This document shows, piece after piece, positions 48,790 through 58,492 of a stretch of 64,000 nucleotides of DNA. How positions within the stretch are numbered: the first letter of the stretch is position 1; every line of letters starts with the position of its first letter. The notes below the pieces were generated by a model. The model was not told the origin of the DNA, ran no database searches, and saw only the letters and a program-made list of their open reading frames with translations. The DNA is taken from contig NZ_JASISO010000014.1 of NCBI RefSeq assembly GCF_030063135.1, positions 1 through 64,000 on the forward strand, written 5' to 3'. Both the position numbers and the translations under genes were made by a program. Source of the DNA: Streptomyces sp. G-G2 (lineage in GTDB: Bacteria; Actinomycetota; Actinomycetes; Streptomycetales; Streptomycetaceae).

Positions 48790-48861
48790 ACTTATGCGCT
48801 TCAGTCCTGTTGACAGACGGGCTCCGCGCACTCGAAGCTGAGCGCACTAATGCGCTTTAGT
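48790..48861. promoter_or_regulatory. Twin LacI-type operators in the divergent N-glycan promoter
   Basis: Two 16-bp sequences, ACTTATGCGCTTCAGT (48790-48805) and ACTAATGCGCTTTAGT (48846-48861), differ at only two bases and are imperfect palindromes around GCGC, as expected for LacI-family sites. Their centres are 56 bp apart. Between them lies TTGACA (48810-48815) with a weak GAAGCT (48834-48839) at 18 bp, so bound repressor would flank the GH38 promoter. An exact AGCGCA-CTAA-TGCGCT palindrome also overlaps the second site. Confidence 0.75.
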
Positions 48862-48902
48862 TTTGCCTGGTCAATGGCGCCACGCGAGGAAGTGTGCGGA
48901 AA

Positions 48903-51900
48903 ATGGACAGCGGTATCTCGGTCGTGTCCGTCACCACCCCGGCCCTCTTCGCCGGCCCGCCGGACGACCCCCTCCAAGTGGTCCGGATCCGGATCCGCCG
49001 GACCCGGTCGGCCGGTCCGCTGTACGTCGCCGTGAGCGGCCCCGGCCTCCTCACCCCGCACCCGCGCATCCTGCGTGCCGACTCGCCCGAGCCCGGTGCC
49101 GCCGCCGAGCCCGGTGCCGACGACGACGCCGCCGCCGGTTCCGGCGACGCCGCGGACTCCGGCGCTTCCGTCGACCCCGTCGAGGTGGCCGTCCGTACGC
49201 CCGGGGCCGCGCCCGGCGACCGGCTGGCCGCCACCGTCACGGTCAGCACTCCCGGCGGGCACCCGCTGGCCGCGTACCCCTTCGAGCTGACCGTCGCCGA
49301 ACCCGGCTGGACCGTCCGGCTCGTCCCGCACTTCCACTACGACCCCATGTGGTGGAACACCCAGGCCGCCTACACCGCCCTGTGGGACGCCCCCCGCCCG
49401 CCCGGCGCCCCCGAACCCGGCTGGGAGTACACGGGCGTACCCGCCTTCACCCTGATCCCGCTCCACCTCCAGCAGGCCCGCGAGGACCCCGCGTACGCCT
49501 TCGTGCTCTCCGAGGTCGACTACCTCAAGCCCTGGTGGGACAGCCACCCCGGGGAGCGGGCCGAACTCCTCGCGCTGATCGCCGCGGGCCGGGTCGAAAT
49601 CGTCGGCGGCACCTACAACGAGCCCAGCACCAACCTCACCTCCGCCGAAGCCACCATCCGCAGCGCCGTCCACGGGCTGGCCCTGCACCGCGGGACCCTG
49701 GGGGCCGACCCCCGTACCGCCTGGCACCTCGACGTCTTCGGCCACGACCCGTCCTTCCCGGCCCTGATGGCGGGAGCGGGCCTGGACTCGGCCGTCCTCG
49801 CCCGCGGTCCCCACCACCAGTGGGGGCCGATGATGGACACCTGGGGCGAGGCGCTGCGCGCGCCGGACGCGATGCAACTGCCCGCCGAGTACGAGTGGAT
49901 CGCGCCCAGCGGTGAAGGGCTGCTCCTGCACTACCTGCCCGCGCACTACTCGGCGGGCTGGTTCTCCGAGCGGGCCCCCGACGCCGAGAGCGCCGCCGAG
50001 CAGCTGCTGGCGCTGTACGAGCTGCTGCGCCGGGGCGCGGCGACACGCAACGTCCTCATTCCGATGGGCACCGACTTCTCCTGGCCGCACCGCTGGGGCC
50101 TGGAGGTCCAGCACACCTGGAACCGCCGCTACTGCTGGCCGCGCATGGAACACTCCGGCCCGCGCGCACACTTCGCCGCCGTGCGCGCCGAACTGGCCGC
50201 GCGAGGGGAGCGACCACTTCCCGTGACCCGGGAGATGGGACCCGTCTACACCGGCAAGGACGTCTCCTACGCCGATGTGAAACAGGCTCACCGGGCTGCC
50301 GAGAACCTCGTCGAGGAGGCCGAGACCTTCGCCGCGCTGGCCTGCGCCGAAGGCCTCACCGACTACCCGCGCCGGACCCTCGACAAGGCCTGGCGTCACA
50401 TCCTCCACGCCGCCCATCACGACGCCGTCACCGGCACGTTCTCCGACCAGGTGTACCTGGACCTGCTGCCCGCCTGGCGCGAGGCGCAGGACCTGGCCGA
50501 AGGAGTACGGGCGGACGCGCTGCGGGCCCTGACGGCGGCGGCCGACACCCGCGTGCCCGACCAGGACCGCGTGCCCGACCGCGACCGGGGGGCTTCCCCG
50601 GCCGTTCCGGCGCCCGCCCGGCTCGCCGTCACCGTGCACAACCCGCTGTCCTGGGCCCGGACCGACCTCGTCCGCACCACCGTGGACCTGGCGGCGCTGG
50701 GCCTCGACGAACCGGGCGCGGCCCCGGGCGCCCGCGGCGGCGATCCGCGCCGGATCGTGCTGTACGACGCCGAGGGGCGCGGCTCCGCCGTGCACCTCGA
50801 AGCCGTCGCCGACACAACGGCCGAGGTGGTCTTCCTGGCCGAGGACGTGCCCCCGCTCGGCCACCGCACCTGGTGGCTGGCGGCCTCGCAGCTCGCCGTC
50901 TCCGGCGGCTGGGCCCGCGGCCCGGGGTTCGTCATCGAGAACGAGGCGTTCCGCGCCGAGGCCGACCCGGAGCGCGGCGGCGGCCTGGCCCGGCTCCGCG
51001 ACCGGCGCACCGGCCGCGAACTCCTCACCCCCGGCGAGGTCGACGAGCTCGTCGTGCAGGACGAGTACGACCACCACCCCTACTTCGGAGAAGGCCCCTG
51101 GCACCTGCTTCCCAAGGGCCCCGGCACGGGTTCGGGCGCCGCGCCCGCCACCGAGTGCCACATCGAGCGCGGGCCGCTGGGCGCGCGGATCGTGGCCCGG
51201 GGCCGCACCGGACCCGTCCGCTGGACCCGGACCACCACCCTGTGGGACGGCCTCGACCGGATCGAACTCACCACCCGCGTGGACGAGTTCGACGGCTCCG
51301 ACCAGCTGCTGCGGCTGCGCGTCCCCGCCGACGTGCCCGGCGCGCTCCCCGTCGCTGAGACCGCCGCCTCGGCCGTCGGACGCGGCTTCGCCTTCCCCGG
51401 GGCGGACGCCGGAGCCGACCACACCCGGGCGCCCTGGACCCTCGACAGCCCCTGCCTGAACTGGTTCGCCCTGTCCTCGACCCTGCGCGCCGTACTGACC
51501 GGGCCCGACGGGGCTCCGGCCGGGCAGCGCGCGCTGGGCGCGGCCGAGATCGTACTGCTGGACGCGGGCGCCCCCGACGGGCTGCGCGAGCTGGTCACCG
51601 CCCTCGGGCGGCGCGGGGTCACGGCCACTCCGACCCGGCCCGGGGGTCCGCGCTGGGGGGACCTGGCGTCCGACAGCAGCCTCCCCGACGTCCGGATCGC
51701 CCTCGGCGGGCCCGGCCGCAACGCCTTCACGGCGCGGGTCCTGGCCGCCTGCGACCCTCTGTACGCCGAAGCCGTGGCCCACCACCCGCTGGTGTGGATC
51801 CCGGCCCGGGCCGCGCTGCGCGAGGCGTGGCAGCCCGGCTGCGACCTGACGGGCCCGCGGGACCTGCCCGTCCTGGTGGTCACCGACGGCGCGGCCGGGC

Positions 51901-53348
51901 TCGCCGGGGCCCTCGAAGGAACCGGCCGGATCGAGGCCCGCCACCCGCTGCCCGCCGAAGGCGCCGCCGAGCACCACGCCTTCGAGGACCGCACGGTCGC
52001 CCTGCTCACCCGGGGCACGCCCGGCTTCGCCGTCGACACGTCCGGCCGCCTGCACGGCTCCCTCATGCGCTCCTGCACCGGCCGCCCCAGCGGAGCCTGG
52101 ATGGACCCGCCCCGGCGCACCGCCCCCGACGGCAGCTCCTTCCAGCTCCAGCACTGGACCCACGTCTTCGAGCACGCGCTGATCGCGGCCGACGGGGACT
52201 GGCGCGCGGCCGATCTGGTGCGCAGGGGACGCGAGTTCAACAAGCCGCTCACCGCCGTCACCACCGCCCCCGGCCCGGGCCCCCGTCCCAGCGCCCGGTC
52301 CCTGCTCCGCGTGGAGCCCGCCGACCGGGTCCTCGTCGAGACCGTGAAGCGGGCCTCCGGCACGGACGGCCTGGCCGTGCGGCTGCGCGAGACCCACGGC
52401 CGCCCGGCCCGCGCCCGGCTCCTCCGGCCCGCCGGACCGGCCCCCGCAGCCGACCCCGAAGCGGGTCTAGCCCCCGTATCCGCTCAGGAAGCCGACCTGC
52501 TCGACCGGCCCCTCGGCCCCTTCGGCGGGCGGATCGGCGCCGCCGCGACCACCACCGCCTTGCTCGCGGCCCCGTCCGGGATGCCCGAGCGCACCGGGGA
52601 ACGAGAGCCCCACCAGCCGGTGTTCAGCCGGTACTGGCTCCACAACACCGGCACCGCCCCGCTCGGTGACGCCCCGTACACCGTCACCGTCGACGGCCCC
52701 CCGCGCGCGGCCCGGGTCACCGTCGCCGCCCACGGCGCGGGCGGCGACGTCCGGCTGGAGGTCCACGCGCCCCACGGCTGGCGGACCTCCTGGGCGGTCC
52801 ACGACACCGTGCTGGCCCGAGCGGGGCACGAACGGCTGCCGCTGACCGTGACCCCCGGCCCGGCGGCCGAGCCCGGGGAACACCTGGTCCGGGTCCTCGC
52901 CCGCACCCCCGCGGGGGACTTCGAGGACGCGCTCACGGTGACCGTGCCCGAACCGGGATCCGGGGGAGCGGTTCCGGCCGGGCTCTGGGTGGACGCGCCC
53001 GGCCCCGAGGTACGCGTCACGGCGGGCGGGCTGGGCGTCGTACGGGCCGTCATCGGCAGTACTGGAATCCGCTCGACGCTGACCGGACTGGCCCACCTGG
53101 TGTCCCCGCACGGCACCCGGCAGCTGATCGGGCCCGCCGTGCTGCCCCTGCGCGTGCCCGACGGGGCTCCGGCCGAGCTGGAGTTCGAGGTCCACCCGCC
53201 GCTCGGCACCGCCCCGGGGACGTACTGGGCCGTGGTCAAGGCGGTGTGCCAGGGCAGGATCGCGTACGGTCCGGCCATTGCCCTGCGCGTGGCCGGTTCA
53301 CCCCGCGTCCCGCCCGTACCGCCCGCGCCGCACGTACCCGAAGGATGA
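48903..53348 (+). CDS. GH38 alpha-mannosidase, large multidomain form
   Basis: A 1481-residue protein with GH38 features. The metal-binding HFHYDPMWWNTQ is near residue 143 and the nucleophile Asp is in WHLDVFGHDPSF near 278. The following helical and beta domains (about 400-1000) are those of GH38. A C-terminal NEW3-like beta domain (about 1260-1350) and a further beta segment extend it well beyond the usual 850-1100 residues. There is no signal peptide, so it likely trims imported high-mannose oligosaccharides in the cytoplasm. The ATG at 48903 follows AGGAAG by 10 nt; a GTG at 48894 is possible. It lies downstream of the twin operators. Confidence 0.88.
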   Translation: MDSGISVVSVTTPALFAGPPDDPLQVVRIRIRRTRSAGPLYVAVSGPGLLTPHPRILRADSPEPGAAAEPGADDDAAAGSGDAADSGASVDPVEVAVRTPGAAPGDRLAATVTVSTPGGHPLAAYPFELTVAEPGWTVRLVPHFHYDPMWWNTQAAYTALWDAPRPPGAPEPGWEYTGVPAFTLIPLHLQQAREDPAYAFVLSEVDYLKPWWDSHPGERAELLALIAAGRVEIVGGTYNEPSTNLTSAEATIRSAVHGLALHRGTLGADPRTAWHLDVFGHDPSFPALMAGAGLDSAVLARGPHHQWGPMMDTWGEALRAPDAMQLPAEYEWIAPSGEGLLLHYLPAHYSAGWFSERAPDAESAAEQLLALYELLRRGAATRNVLIPMGTDFSWPHRWGLEVQHTWNRRYCWPRMEHSGPRAHFAAVRAELAARGERPLPVTREMGPVYTGKDVSYADVKQAHRAAENLVEEAETFAALACAEGLTDYPRRTLDKAWRHILHAAHHDAVTGTFSDQVYLDLLPAWREAQDLAEGVRADALRALTAAADTRVPDQDRVPDRDRGASPAVPAPARLAVTVHNPLSWARTDLVRTTVDLAALGLDEPGAAPGARGGDPRRIVLYDAEGRGSAVHLEAVADTTAEVVFLAEDVPPLGHRTWWLAASQLAVSGGWARGPGFVIENEAFRAEADPERGGGLARLRDRRTGRELLTPGEVDELVVQDEYDHHPYFGEGPWHLLPKGPGTGSGAAPATECHIERGPLGARIVARGRTGPVRWTRTTTLWDGLDRIELTTRVDEFDGSDQLLRLRVPADVPGALPVAETAASAVGRGFAFPGADAGADHTRAPWTLDSPCLNWFALSSTLRAVLTGPDGAPAGQRALGAAEIVLLDAGAPDGLRELVTALGRRGVTATPTRPGGPRWGDLASDSSLPDVRIALGGPGRNAFTARVLAACDPLYAEAVAHHPLVWIPARAALREAWQPGCDLTGPRDLPVLVVTDGAAGLAGALEGTGRIEARHPLPAEGAAEHHAFEDRTVALLTRGTPGFAVDTSGRLHGSLMRSCTGRPSGAWMDPPRRTAPDGSSFQLQHWTHVFEHALIAADGDWRAADLVRRGREFNKPLTAVTTAPGPGPRPSARSLLRVEPADRVLVETVKRASGTDGLAVRLRETHGRPARARLLRPAGPAPAADPEAGLAPVSAQEADLLDRPLGPFGGRIGAAATTTALLAAPSGMPERTGEREPHQPVFSRYWLHNTGTAPLGDAPYTVTVDGPPRAARVTVAAHGAGGDVRLEVHAPHGWRTSWAVHDTVLARAGHERLPLTVTPGPAAEPGEHLVRVLARTPAGDFEDALTVTVPEPGSGGAVPAGLWVDAPGPEVRVTAGGLGVVRAVIGSTGIRSTLTGLAHLVSPHGTRQLIGPAVLPLRVPDGAPAELEFEVHPPLGTAPGTYWAVVKAVCQGRIAYGPAIALRVAGSPRVPPVPPAPHVPEG

Positions 53349-53359
53349 TGAGGCAGGCC

Positions 53360-54397
53360 ATGGCCCGCAGACCCACCATCAAGGACATCGCCCGCCAGGC
53401 CGGGGTGTCCGAAAGCGCCGTGTCCTTCGCGCTCAACGACCGTCCCGGCGTCTCGCAGGACACCCGCGCCCGGATCCGGGGCGTCGCCGAGGAACTGGGC
53501 TGGCAGCCCAACATCGCCGCCCGCGCCCTGTCCGGCGAGCGCTCCGGCGCCGTCGGCCTGGTCCTCGCCCGCCCCGCCCACACCCTCGGCGTCGAATCCT
53601 TCTTCCTCCAGCTGGTCGCCGGAATACAGGAGGTCCTCGCCGTCCAGCGGACCGCCCTGCTCTTCCAGGTGGTTGAGGACCTCGACGCCGAATGCGCCCT
53701 CTACCGCCGCTGGTGGGCCGAACGGCGCGTGGACGGGGTGCTCGTCGTCGACCCCCGTACGGACGACCCGCGCCCCCGGCTCCTCGAAGGGCTCGGCCTG
53801 CCCGCCGTCACGGTCGGCGAGGCGGGCGGCCCGGACCCCGCCGTGCTCTCCTCGGTCCGCGCCGACGACACCGGCGCCATGGCCCAGATCCTCGACTACC
53901 TGCACGCCCTCGGCCACCGCAGGATCACCCACATCGCCGGGCTGCCCGGGCTCGAACACACCGCGCGCCGGATCGCCTCGCTGCGCGCCGAGGCCGACCG
54001 GCGCGGGCTGGGCGGGACCGAGGTCCTCTCGATCACCACCGACTACTCCGACGCGCAGGGCGCCGAGGCCACCCGGCGGGTACTGGGCGGCCCGCTCCCG
54101 CCGACCGCCCTGGTCTACGACAACGACGTGATGGCGGTCGCCGGTCTCGCCGTCGCCGCCGAGGCGGGCATCGCGGTGCCCGGCCGCCTCTCGGTGGTCG
54201 CCTGGGACGACTCGGCGCTGTGCAGGGTCACCCACCCCCGGCTCACCGCCCTAGTCCGGGACACCGCCGCCTTCGGCAGGCTCGCCGCCGACGAACTCCT
54301 CGCGGTCCTGGCGGGCGGCCCGCCCCGGGCGAGGGAAGGCGAACAGCCCAGGCTGGAGCCCCGCGAGAGTACGGCCCCGCCGACGCGCGCATACTGA
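53360..54397 (+). CDS. LacI-family transcriptional regulator
   Basis: A 345-residue LacI/GalR repressor. The N-terminal HTH (PTIKDIARQAGVSESAVSFA) and hinge helix (PNIAARALSGERSG) are followed by a periplasmic-binding-protein-like sensor domain (about 60-335, with TALVYDNDVMAVAGLAVAAE and SVVAWDDSALCRV). It probably binds the twin palindromes at 48790-48861 and responds to mannose or a mannoside; this is inferred. ATG 53360 gives the usual LacI N-terminus. An in-frame ATG at 53348 overlaps the GH38 stop (TGATG) and is an alternative coupled start. Confidence 0.9.
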   Translation: MARRPTIKDIARQAGVSESAVSFALNDRPGVSQDTRARIRGVAEELGWQPNIAARALSGERSGAVGLVLARPAHTLGVESFFLQLVAGIQEVLAVQRTALLFQVVEDLDAECALYRRWWAERRVDGVLVVDPRTDDPRPRLLEGLGLPAVTVGEAGGPDPAVLSSVRADDTGAMAQILDYLHALGHRRITHIAGLPGLEHTARRIASLRAEADRRGLGGTEVLSITTDYSDAQGAEATRRVLGGPLPPTALVYDNDVMAVAGLAVAAEAGIAVPGRLSVVAWDDSALCRVTHPRLTALVRDTAAFGRLAADELLAVLAGGPPRAREGEQPRLEPRESTAPPTRAY

Positions 54398-54420
54398 CGT
54401 ACGAACCCCAGGAGCCTCCC

Positions 54421-55431
54421 GTGACCACTCCCACCTCAGCCTTTCCGGCCCCCCGGCTCGGCGCGGGACCGGCCGCCGCCGGACCCACCGTGGCCATCGA
54501 CATCGGCGGTACGAAGATCGCCGGTGCGCTGGTGCACGCCGACGGGACCATGACCGCCACTACCCGGCGGCCGACCCCGCACGGGTCCGGGGCCGACGGT
54601 GAAGCGGTGATGGCGGCGGTCGCCGAGGTCGTCGCCGACCTCGCGGCCTCCCCGCAGTGGTCCTCGGCGGTGCGCTGCGGGATCGGCAGCGCGGGCCCGG
54701 TGGACACCTCGCGCGGCACGGTCAGCCCGGTGAACATCGGGGGCTGGCGGGAGTTCCCGGTCCTGGACCGGGTGACCCGGGAACTGGAGCGGCACGGGAC
54801 GCGGCTGCCGACCGTCCTCGCGGGCGACGGGGTCGCGATGACCGCCGCCGAACACTGGCTGGGCGCGGCCCGCGGGCACGCGAACGCCCTGTGCATGGTG
54901 GTGTCCACCGGCGTCGGCGGCGGCCTGATCCTGAACAACCAGCTGCACCCCGGCCCCACCGGCAACGCCGGTCACATCGGCCACATCAGCGTCGCCTTCG
55001 ACGGCGAACCCTGCGTCTGCGGCGGACGCGGCTGCGTGGAATCCCTCGCCTCCGGCACCGCCATCGCCCGCCGCGCCCTGGAACAGGGCTGGACCCCGGG
55101 CGCCGACGGCGACCGCACCGCGGCGGGCGTGGCCGCGGCCGCCGAAGCCGGGGACCCCGCCGCCCTGGCCGCCTTCGACCGCGCGGGCCGCGCCCTGGCC
55201 GCGGCCATCGCGGCCACCGCGACCCTGGTCGAGACGGACATCGCGGTCATCGGCGGCGGCGTCGCGGCGGCCGGAGACACCCTCTTCGGCCCGATCCGGG
55301 CCCACCTCGCCTCGTACGCCACCCTGTCCTTCGTCCGGGACCTCCAGGTGGTCCCGGCCGCCCTCGGCACCCACGCGGGCCTGATCGGCGCGGCCGCCTC
55401 GGCGGCCATGCTGCTCCCGGCCCGGGCGTGA
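54421..55431 (+). CDS. ROK-family sugar kinase
   Basis: A 336-residue ROK kinase. The ATP-binding DIGGTKIAGALV is near residue 26, the catalytic GAGDG-type segment appears as LAGDGVAMTAAEHWLGAARG, and the zinc-binding ROK signature is CVCGGRGCVE (near 200). Next to N-glycan glycosidases, likely substrates are mannose, GlcNAc or ManNAc. GTG 54421 has AGGAG 7 nt upstream. It is the last gene of the plus-strand N-glycan operon and converges with the TAXI gene. Confidence 0.9.
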   Translation: MTTPTSAFPAPRLGAGPAAAGPTVAIDIGGTKIAGALVHADGTMTATTRRPTPHGSGADGEAVMAAVAEVVADLAASPQWSSAVRCGIGSAGPVDTSRGTVSPVNIGGWREFPVLDRVTRELERHGTRLPTVLAGDGVAMTAAEHWLGAARGHANALCMVVSTGVGGGLILNNQLHPGPTGNAGHIGHISVAFDGEPCVCGGRGCVESLASGTAIARRALEQGWTPGADGDRTAAGVAAAAEAGDPAALAAFDRAGRALAAAIAATATLVETDIAVIGGGVAAAGDTLFGPIRAHLASYATLSFVRDLQVVPAALGTHAGLIGAAASAAMLLPARA

Positions 55432-55473
55432 CGCGCGCGGCGGAGCGGACGAACAGGATCCGCACGAGAGGGG

Positions 55474-56469
55474 CTAGGGCTTGACCGAGCGGTAGTACCG
55501 GCGCGCGCCCTCGTGCAGGACCAGCGGCTCCGTGTAGATCGCGGTCCGCAGGTCCACCAGCTGCGCGGCGTGCACCTCGTGCCCGATCCGGTCCCGGCTG
55601 AGGATCACGGTCCGGGTGAACCGCTCCGTCAGCTCCACCCCGGTGCGGTCGGTGGTGACCAGCAGGTTCGGCACGGCCAGGGTCGCCACCGCCGAGGTGT
55701 TGCGGGCCCGCGCGTAGGCGTCCTGCGGCATGACCGCGGCCCGGTAGTAGTGCGTGGGACTGCCCCCGCTCTGCAGCTCCGGCACCAGGTCGCCGAGCGG
55801 CACCAGCCGGATCTCAAAGCGCTCCGACAGCTCCCGCACGGCATTGGTCGGCAGCCCGCCGGACCAGAAGAACGCGTCGATCCGCCCGGCCTCCAGCTCC
55901 GCGGGCATCGTGTCGATCCCGATGGGCACGGCCGTGATGTCCTTCTCCGGATCCAGCTTGGCCGCCGCCAGCATCCGCTCCGAGATCAGCCGGACCCCCG
56001 AACCGGGCTGGCCGACCGCGACCCGCTTGCCCCGCAGGTCCTTGGTCGACTGCACCTTCGACACCGCCGGGACCACCAACTGCACGTAGTCGTCGTACAG
56101 CCGGGCGACCCCGCGCAGGTGCTCCGCGCCCGGCTTCCCGTCCCGCTTGTACTTGGCCACCGCGTCCGCCGTCGCCACGGTGAAGTCCGCCTCGCCGTTC
56201 GCGACCCGCTGGAGGTTCTGCTGCGAGCCCTCGCTGGTCACCAGGCGTACGTCGACCCCCGGGACGTCGGTCGCGAGCGCCTGCTGGAGCAGCTCGCCGT
56301 ACCGCTGGTAGACCCCGGTGCGCACGCCCGTACTGAAGACCATCGTGCCGCGCAGTTCCGGCGTGCCGAACGGGCGCAGCCACCACAGCAGCAGCCCGAG
56401 CACGGCCAGCGCGGCCACCAGACCCCGCAGGACGCGGCGCCTGCTGACCGGGTCGGGTGCGAGGGGCAT
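55474..56469 (-). CDS. TAXI-family TRAP transporter solute-binding protein (orphan)
   Basis: A 331-residue TAXI receptor. An N-terminal membrane anchor or signal (about 12-32, [20 protein letters not shown]) is followed by the binding domain: [35 protein letters not shown], and [24 protein letters not shown] proteins normally deliver substrate to a TRAP DctQM permease, but none is present here. The ATG at 56469 has CAGGAT 7 nt before it. It is divergent from miaB with a 63-bp gap, an arrangement also recalled from other streptomycetes. Confidence 0.9.
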   Translation of the reverse strand: MPLAPDPVSRRRVLRGLVAALAVLGLLLWWLRPFGTPELRGTMVFSTGVRTGVYQRYGELLQQALATDVPGVDVRLVTSEGSQQNLQRVANGEADFTVATADAVAKYKRDGKPGAEHLRGVARLYDDYVQLVVPAVSKVQSTKDLRGKRVAVGQPGSGVRLISERMLAAAKLDPEKDITAVPIGIDTMPAELEAGRIDAFFWSGGLPTNAVRELSERFEIRLVPLGDLVPELQSGGSPTHYYRAAVMPQDAYARARNTSAVATLAVPNLLVTTDRTGVELTERFTRTVILSRDRIGHEVHAAQLVDLRTAIYTEPLVLHEGARRYYRSVKP

Positions 56470-56520
56470 GGCCGCGATCCTGCCAGCCGACCGGCGTCCT
56501 GTCACGGCGCGCCGAGCGCC

Positions 56521-56526
56521 TACCCT
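56521..56526 (+). promoter_or_regulatory. -10 hexamer, leaderless-type start of miaB
   Basis: TACCCT lies 6 nt before ATG 56533, without a ribosome site. Confidence 0.5.
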
Positions 56527-56532
56527 TGTCAC

Positions 56533-58062
56533 ATGAGCAGCGTGGAGCCGGGTGGAGCAGTGGACGTCATGGAGAACAAGGGCACGTACGAGGTCCGTAC
56601 GTACGGATGCCAGATGAACGTGCACGACTCCGAGCGGCTCTCGGGCCTGTTGGAGGGCGCCGGGTACGTCCGCGCGCCCGAGGGCTCCGACGGCGACGCC
56701 GACGTCGTCGTGTTCAACACCTGCGCTGTCCGCGAGAACGCGGACAACAAGCTGTACGGCAACCTCGGCCGACTCGCGCCCATGAAGACCAAGCGCCCCG
56801 GCATGCAGATCGCCGTCGGCGGCTGCCTCGCGCAGAAGGACCGCGACACGATCGTCAAGCGGGCCCCCTGGGTGGACGTGGTCTTCGGCACGCACAACAT
56901 CGGCAAGCTGCCGGTGCTGCTGGAGCGCGCCCGGATCCAGGAGGAGGCGCAGGTCGAGATCGCCGAGTCGCTGGAGGCGTTCCCGTCCACGCTGCCGACC
57001 CGCCGCGAGTCCGCGTACGCCGCCTGGGTGTCGATCTCCGTCGGCTGCAACAACACCTGCACCTTCTGCATCGTGCCCGCGCTGCGCGGCAAGGAGGAGG
57101 ACCGCCGTCCGGGCGACATCCTCGCCGAGATCGAGGCCCTGGTCGCCGAGGGCGTCTCCGAGATCACCCTGCTCGGCCAGAACGTCAACGCGTACGGCTC
57201 CGGCATGGGCGACCGCGAGGCGTTCTCGAAGCTGCTGCGCGCCTGCGGGCAGATCGAGGGCCTGGAGCGGGTCCGCTTCACCTCGCCGCACCCGCGCGAC
57301 TTCACGGACGACGTGATCGCCGCGATGGCCGAGACCCCGAACGTGATGCCGCAGCTGCACATGCCGATGCAGTCCGGTTCGGACTCCATCCTCAAGGCGA
57401 TGCGCCGCTCGTACCGGCAGGACCGGTTCCTCGGGATCATCGAGAAGGTCCGCGCGGCCATTCCGCACGCGGCGATCTCCACCGACATCATCGTGGGCTT
57501 CCCCGGCGAGACCGAGGAGGACTTCCAGCAGACGATGCACGCCGTGCGCGAGGCGCGCTTCGCGAACGCCTTCACCTTCCAGTACTCCAAGCGGCCCGGT
57601 ACCCCGGCGGCCGACATGGAGGGGCAGATTCCCAAGGAGGTCGTCCAGGAGCGGTACATGCGCCTGGTCGCCCTGCAGGAGGAGATCTCCTGGGACGAGA
57701 ACAAGAAGCAGGTCGGCCGCACCCTGGAGGTCATGGTCGCGGAGGGCGAGGGCCGCAAGGACGGCGCCACGCACCGGCTGTCCGGGCGTGCCGCCGACAA
57801 CCGCCTCGTGCACTTCACCCAGCCGGACGCGGAGGTCCGTCCGGGTGACGTGGTGACGGTGGACATCACCTACGCCGCCCCGCACCACCTGCTGGCCGAG
57901 GGCCCGACGCTGTCGGTACGCCGCACCCGCGCGGGCGACGCGTGGGAGAAGCGGAACGCCGCCCCGCCGCAGCCCGCGGGCGTCATGCTGGGAATCCCCA
58001 CCCTGGGCCTCCCCACCCCCCTCCCCGTCATCACGTCCCCCTGCGCCACCCCCACGGCCTGA
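56533..58062 (+). CDS. miaB: tRNA-2-methylthio-N6-dimethylallyladenosine synthase MiaB
   Basis: A 509-residue radical-SAM methylthiotransferase that modifies A37 of tRNAs already isopentenylated by MiaA (also in this window). Three cysteines in TYGCQMN, NTCAVRE and GGCLAQK hold the auxiliary cluster. The CxxxCxxC motif is in [10 protein letters not shown] (near 180). A TRAM domain follows. A C-terminal extension of about 40 residues rich in Pro is found beyond it. The ATG at 56533 is 6 nt after TACCCT; a later ATG (V-M-E-N) has no better context. Distinguished from RimO by its QMN and RE motifs. Confidence 0.96.
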   Translation: MSSVEPGGAVDVMENKGTYEVRTYGCQMNVHDSERLSGLLEGAGYVRAPEGSDGDADVVVFNTCAVRENADNKLYGNLGRLAPMKTKRPGMQIAVGGCLAQKDRDTIVKRAPWVDVVFGTHNIGKLPVLLERARIQEEAQVEIAESLEAFPSTLPTRRESAYAAWVSISVGCNNTCTFCIVPALRGKEEDRRPGDILAEIEALVAEGVSEITLLGQNVNAYGSGMGDREAFSKLLRACGQIEGLERVRFTSPHPRDFTDDVIAAMAETPNVMPQLHMPMQSGSDSILKAMRRSYRQDRFLGIIEKVRAAIPHAAISTDIIVGFPGETEEDFQQTMHAVREARFANAFTFQYSKRPGTPAADMEGQIPKEVVQERYMRLVALQEEISWDENKKQVGRTLEVMVAEGEGRKDGATHRLSGRAADNRLVHFTQPDAEVRPGDVVTVDITYAAPHHLLAEGPTLSVRRTRAGDAWEKRNAAPPQPAGVMLGIPTLGLPTPLPVITSPCATPTA

Positions 58063-58492
58063 CCCACGGACCAAACGCAGCCCCGTCCGGTCAAACCAAC
58101 CCCGGTCGGACTACCCCAGCCCGGCGGGGCACACCTTGCCCGGCCGTGCGAACCTCTCCCCGCGGGCCACACCTTCCCTGCCGGGCACACCTTTCCCCGC
58201 GGGCCACACCTTGCCTGGCGGGCACACCCCGCCCAGCCCGGCCAACTCAGCCTCGCCGGCGTTTGAGGCGCCGCCGGAGGCACCCCGGGCACGCACCGGC
58301 CCCCAGGCCCGGCGGAGCCGGGGGCACACCTCCGGCTCAGCGGGGCGGTGGGCGCCCCAGGCCCGCACCGGCCCCGGGCCCGCACCGGCCCCGGGCCCGG
58401 CGGAGCCAGGGGCAAACCAGCCCCGCCGGGGCGTGCGGCGCCACGACCCCGCCCCGGACCACCGCCCCGGCCCGCCGACTAGGCTGCCGATC
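58063..58492 (+). repeat. Repeat-rich intergenic region after miaB
   Basis: No gene is evident in these 430 bp. At 58127-58230 a degenerate 18-19 bp unit, GGGC(C)ACACCTTNCC-type, recurs at 58127, 58164, 58183, 58201 and 58220. At 58247-58270 is CCTCGCCGGCGTTTGAGG, an inverted element I recognise as common between Streptomyces genes. At about 58361-58400 the unit CCCGCACCGGCCCCGGG occurs twice in tandem. The end holds the promoter of the next gene. Confidence 0.75.
58480..58485 (+). promoter_or_regulatory. -10 hexamer, leaderless-type start of the LigB-like gene
   Basis: TAGGCT lies 7 nt before ATG 58493, without a ribosome site. Confidence 0.5.

Noticed and set aside
48801..52397. Long open frame antisense to the GH38 gene
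   Set aside because: It overlaps a convincing GH38 coding frame completely and has no domain.
45162..55431. The glycan cassette as a recent foreign island with unusual composition
   Set aside because: GC content and codon use look like the neighbours by eye, and no integrase, transposase or flanking direct repeats are visible, so recent transfer is not supported.
58127..58230. CRISPR array
   Set aside because: The units are 18-19 bp, degenerate and contiguous without spacers; no cas genes are near.
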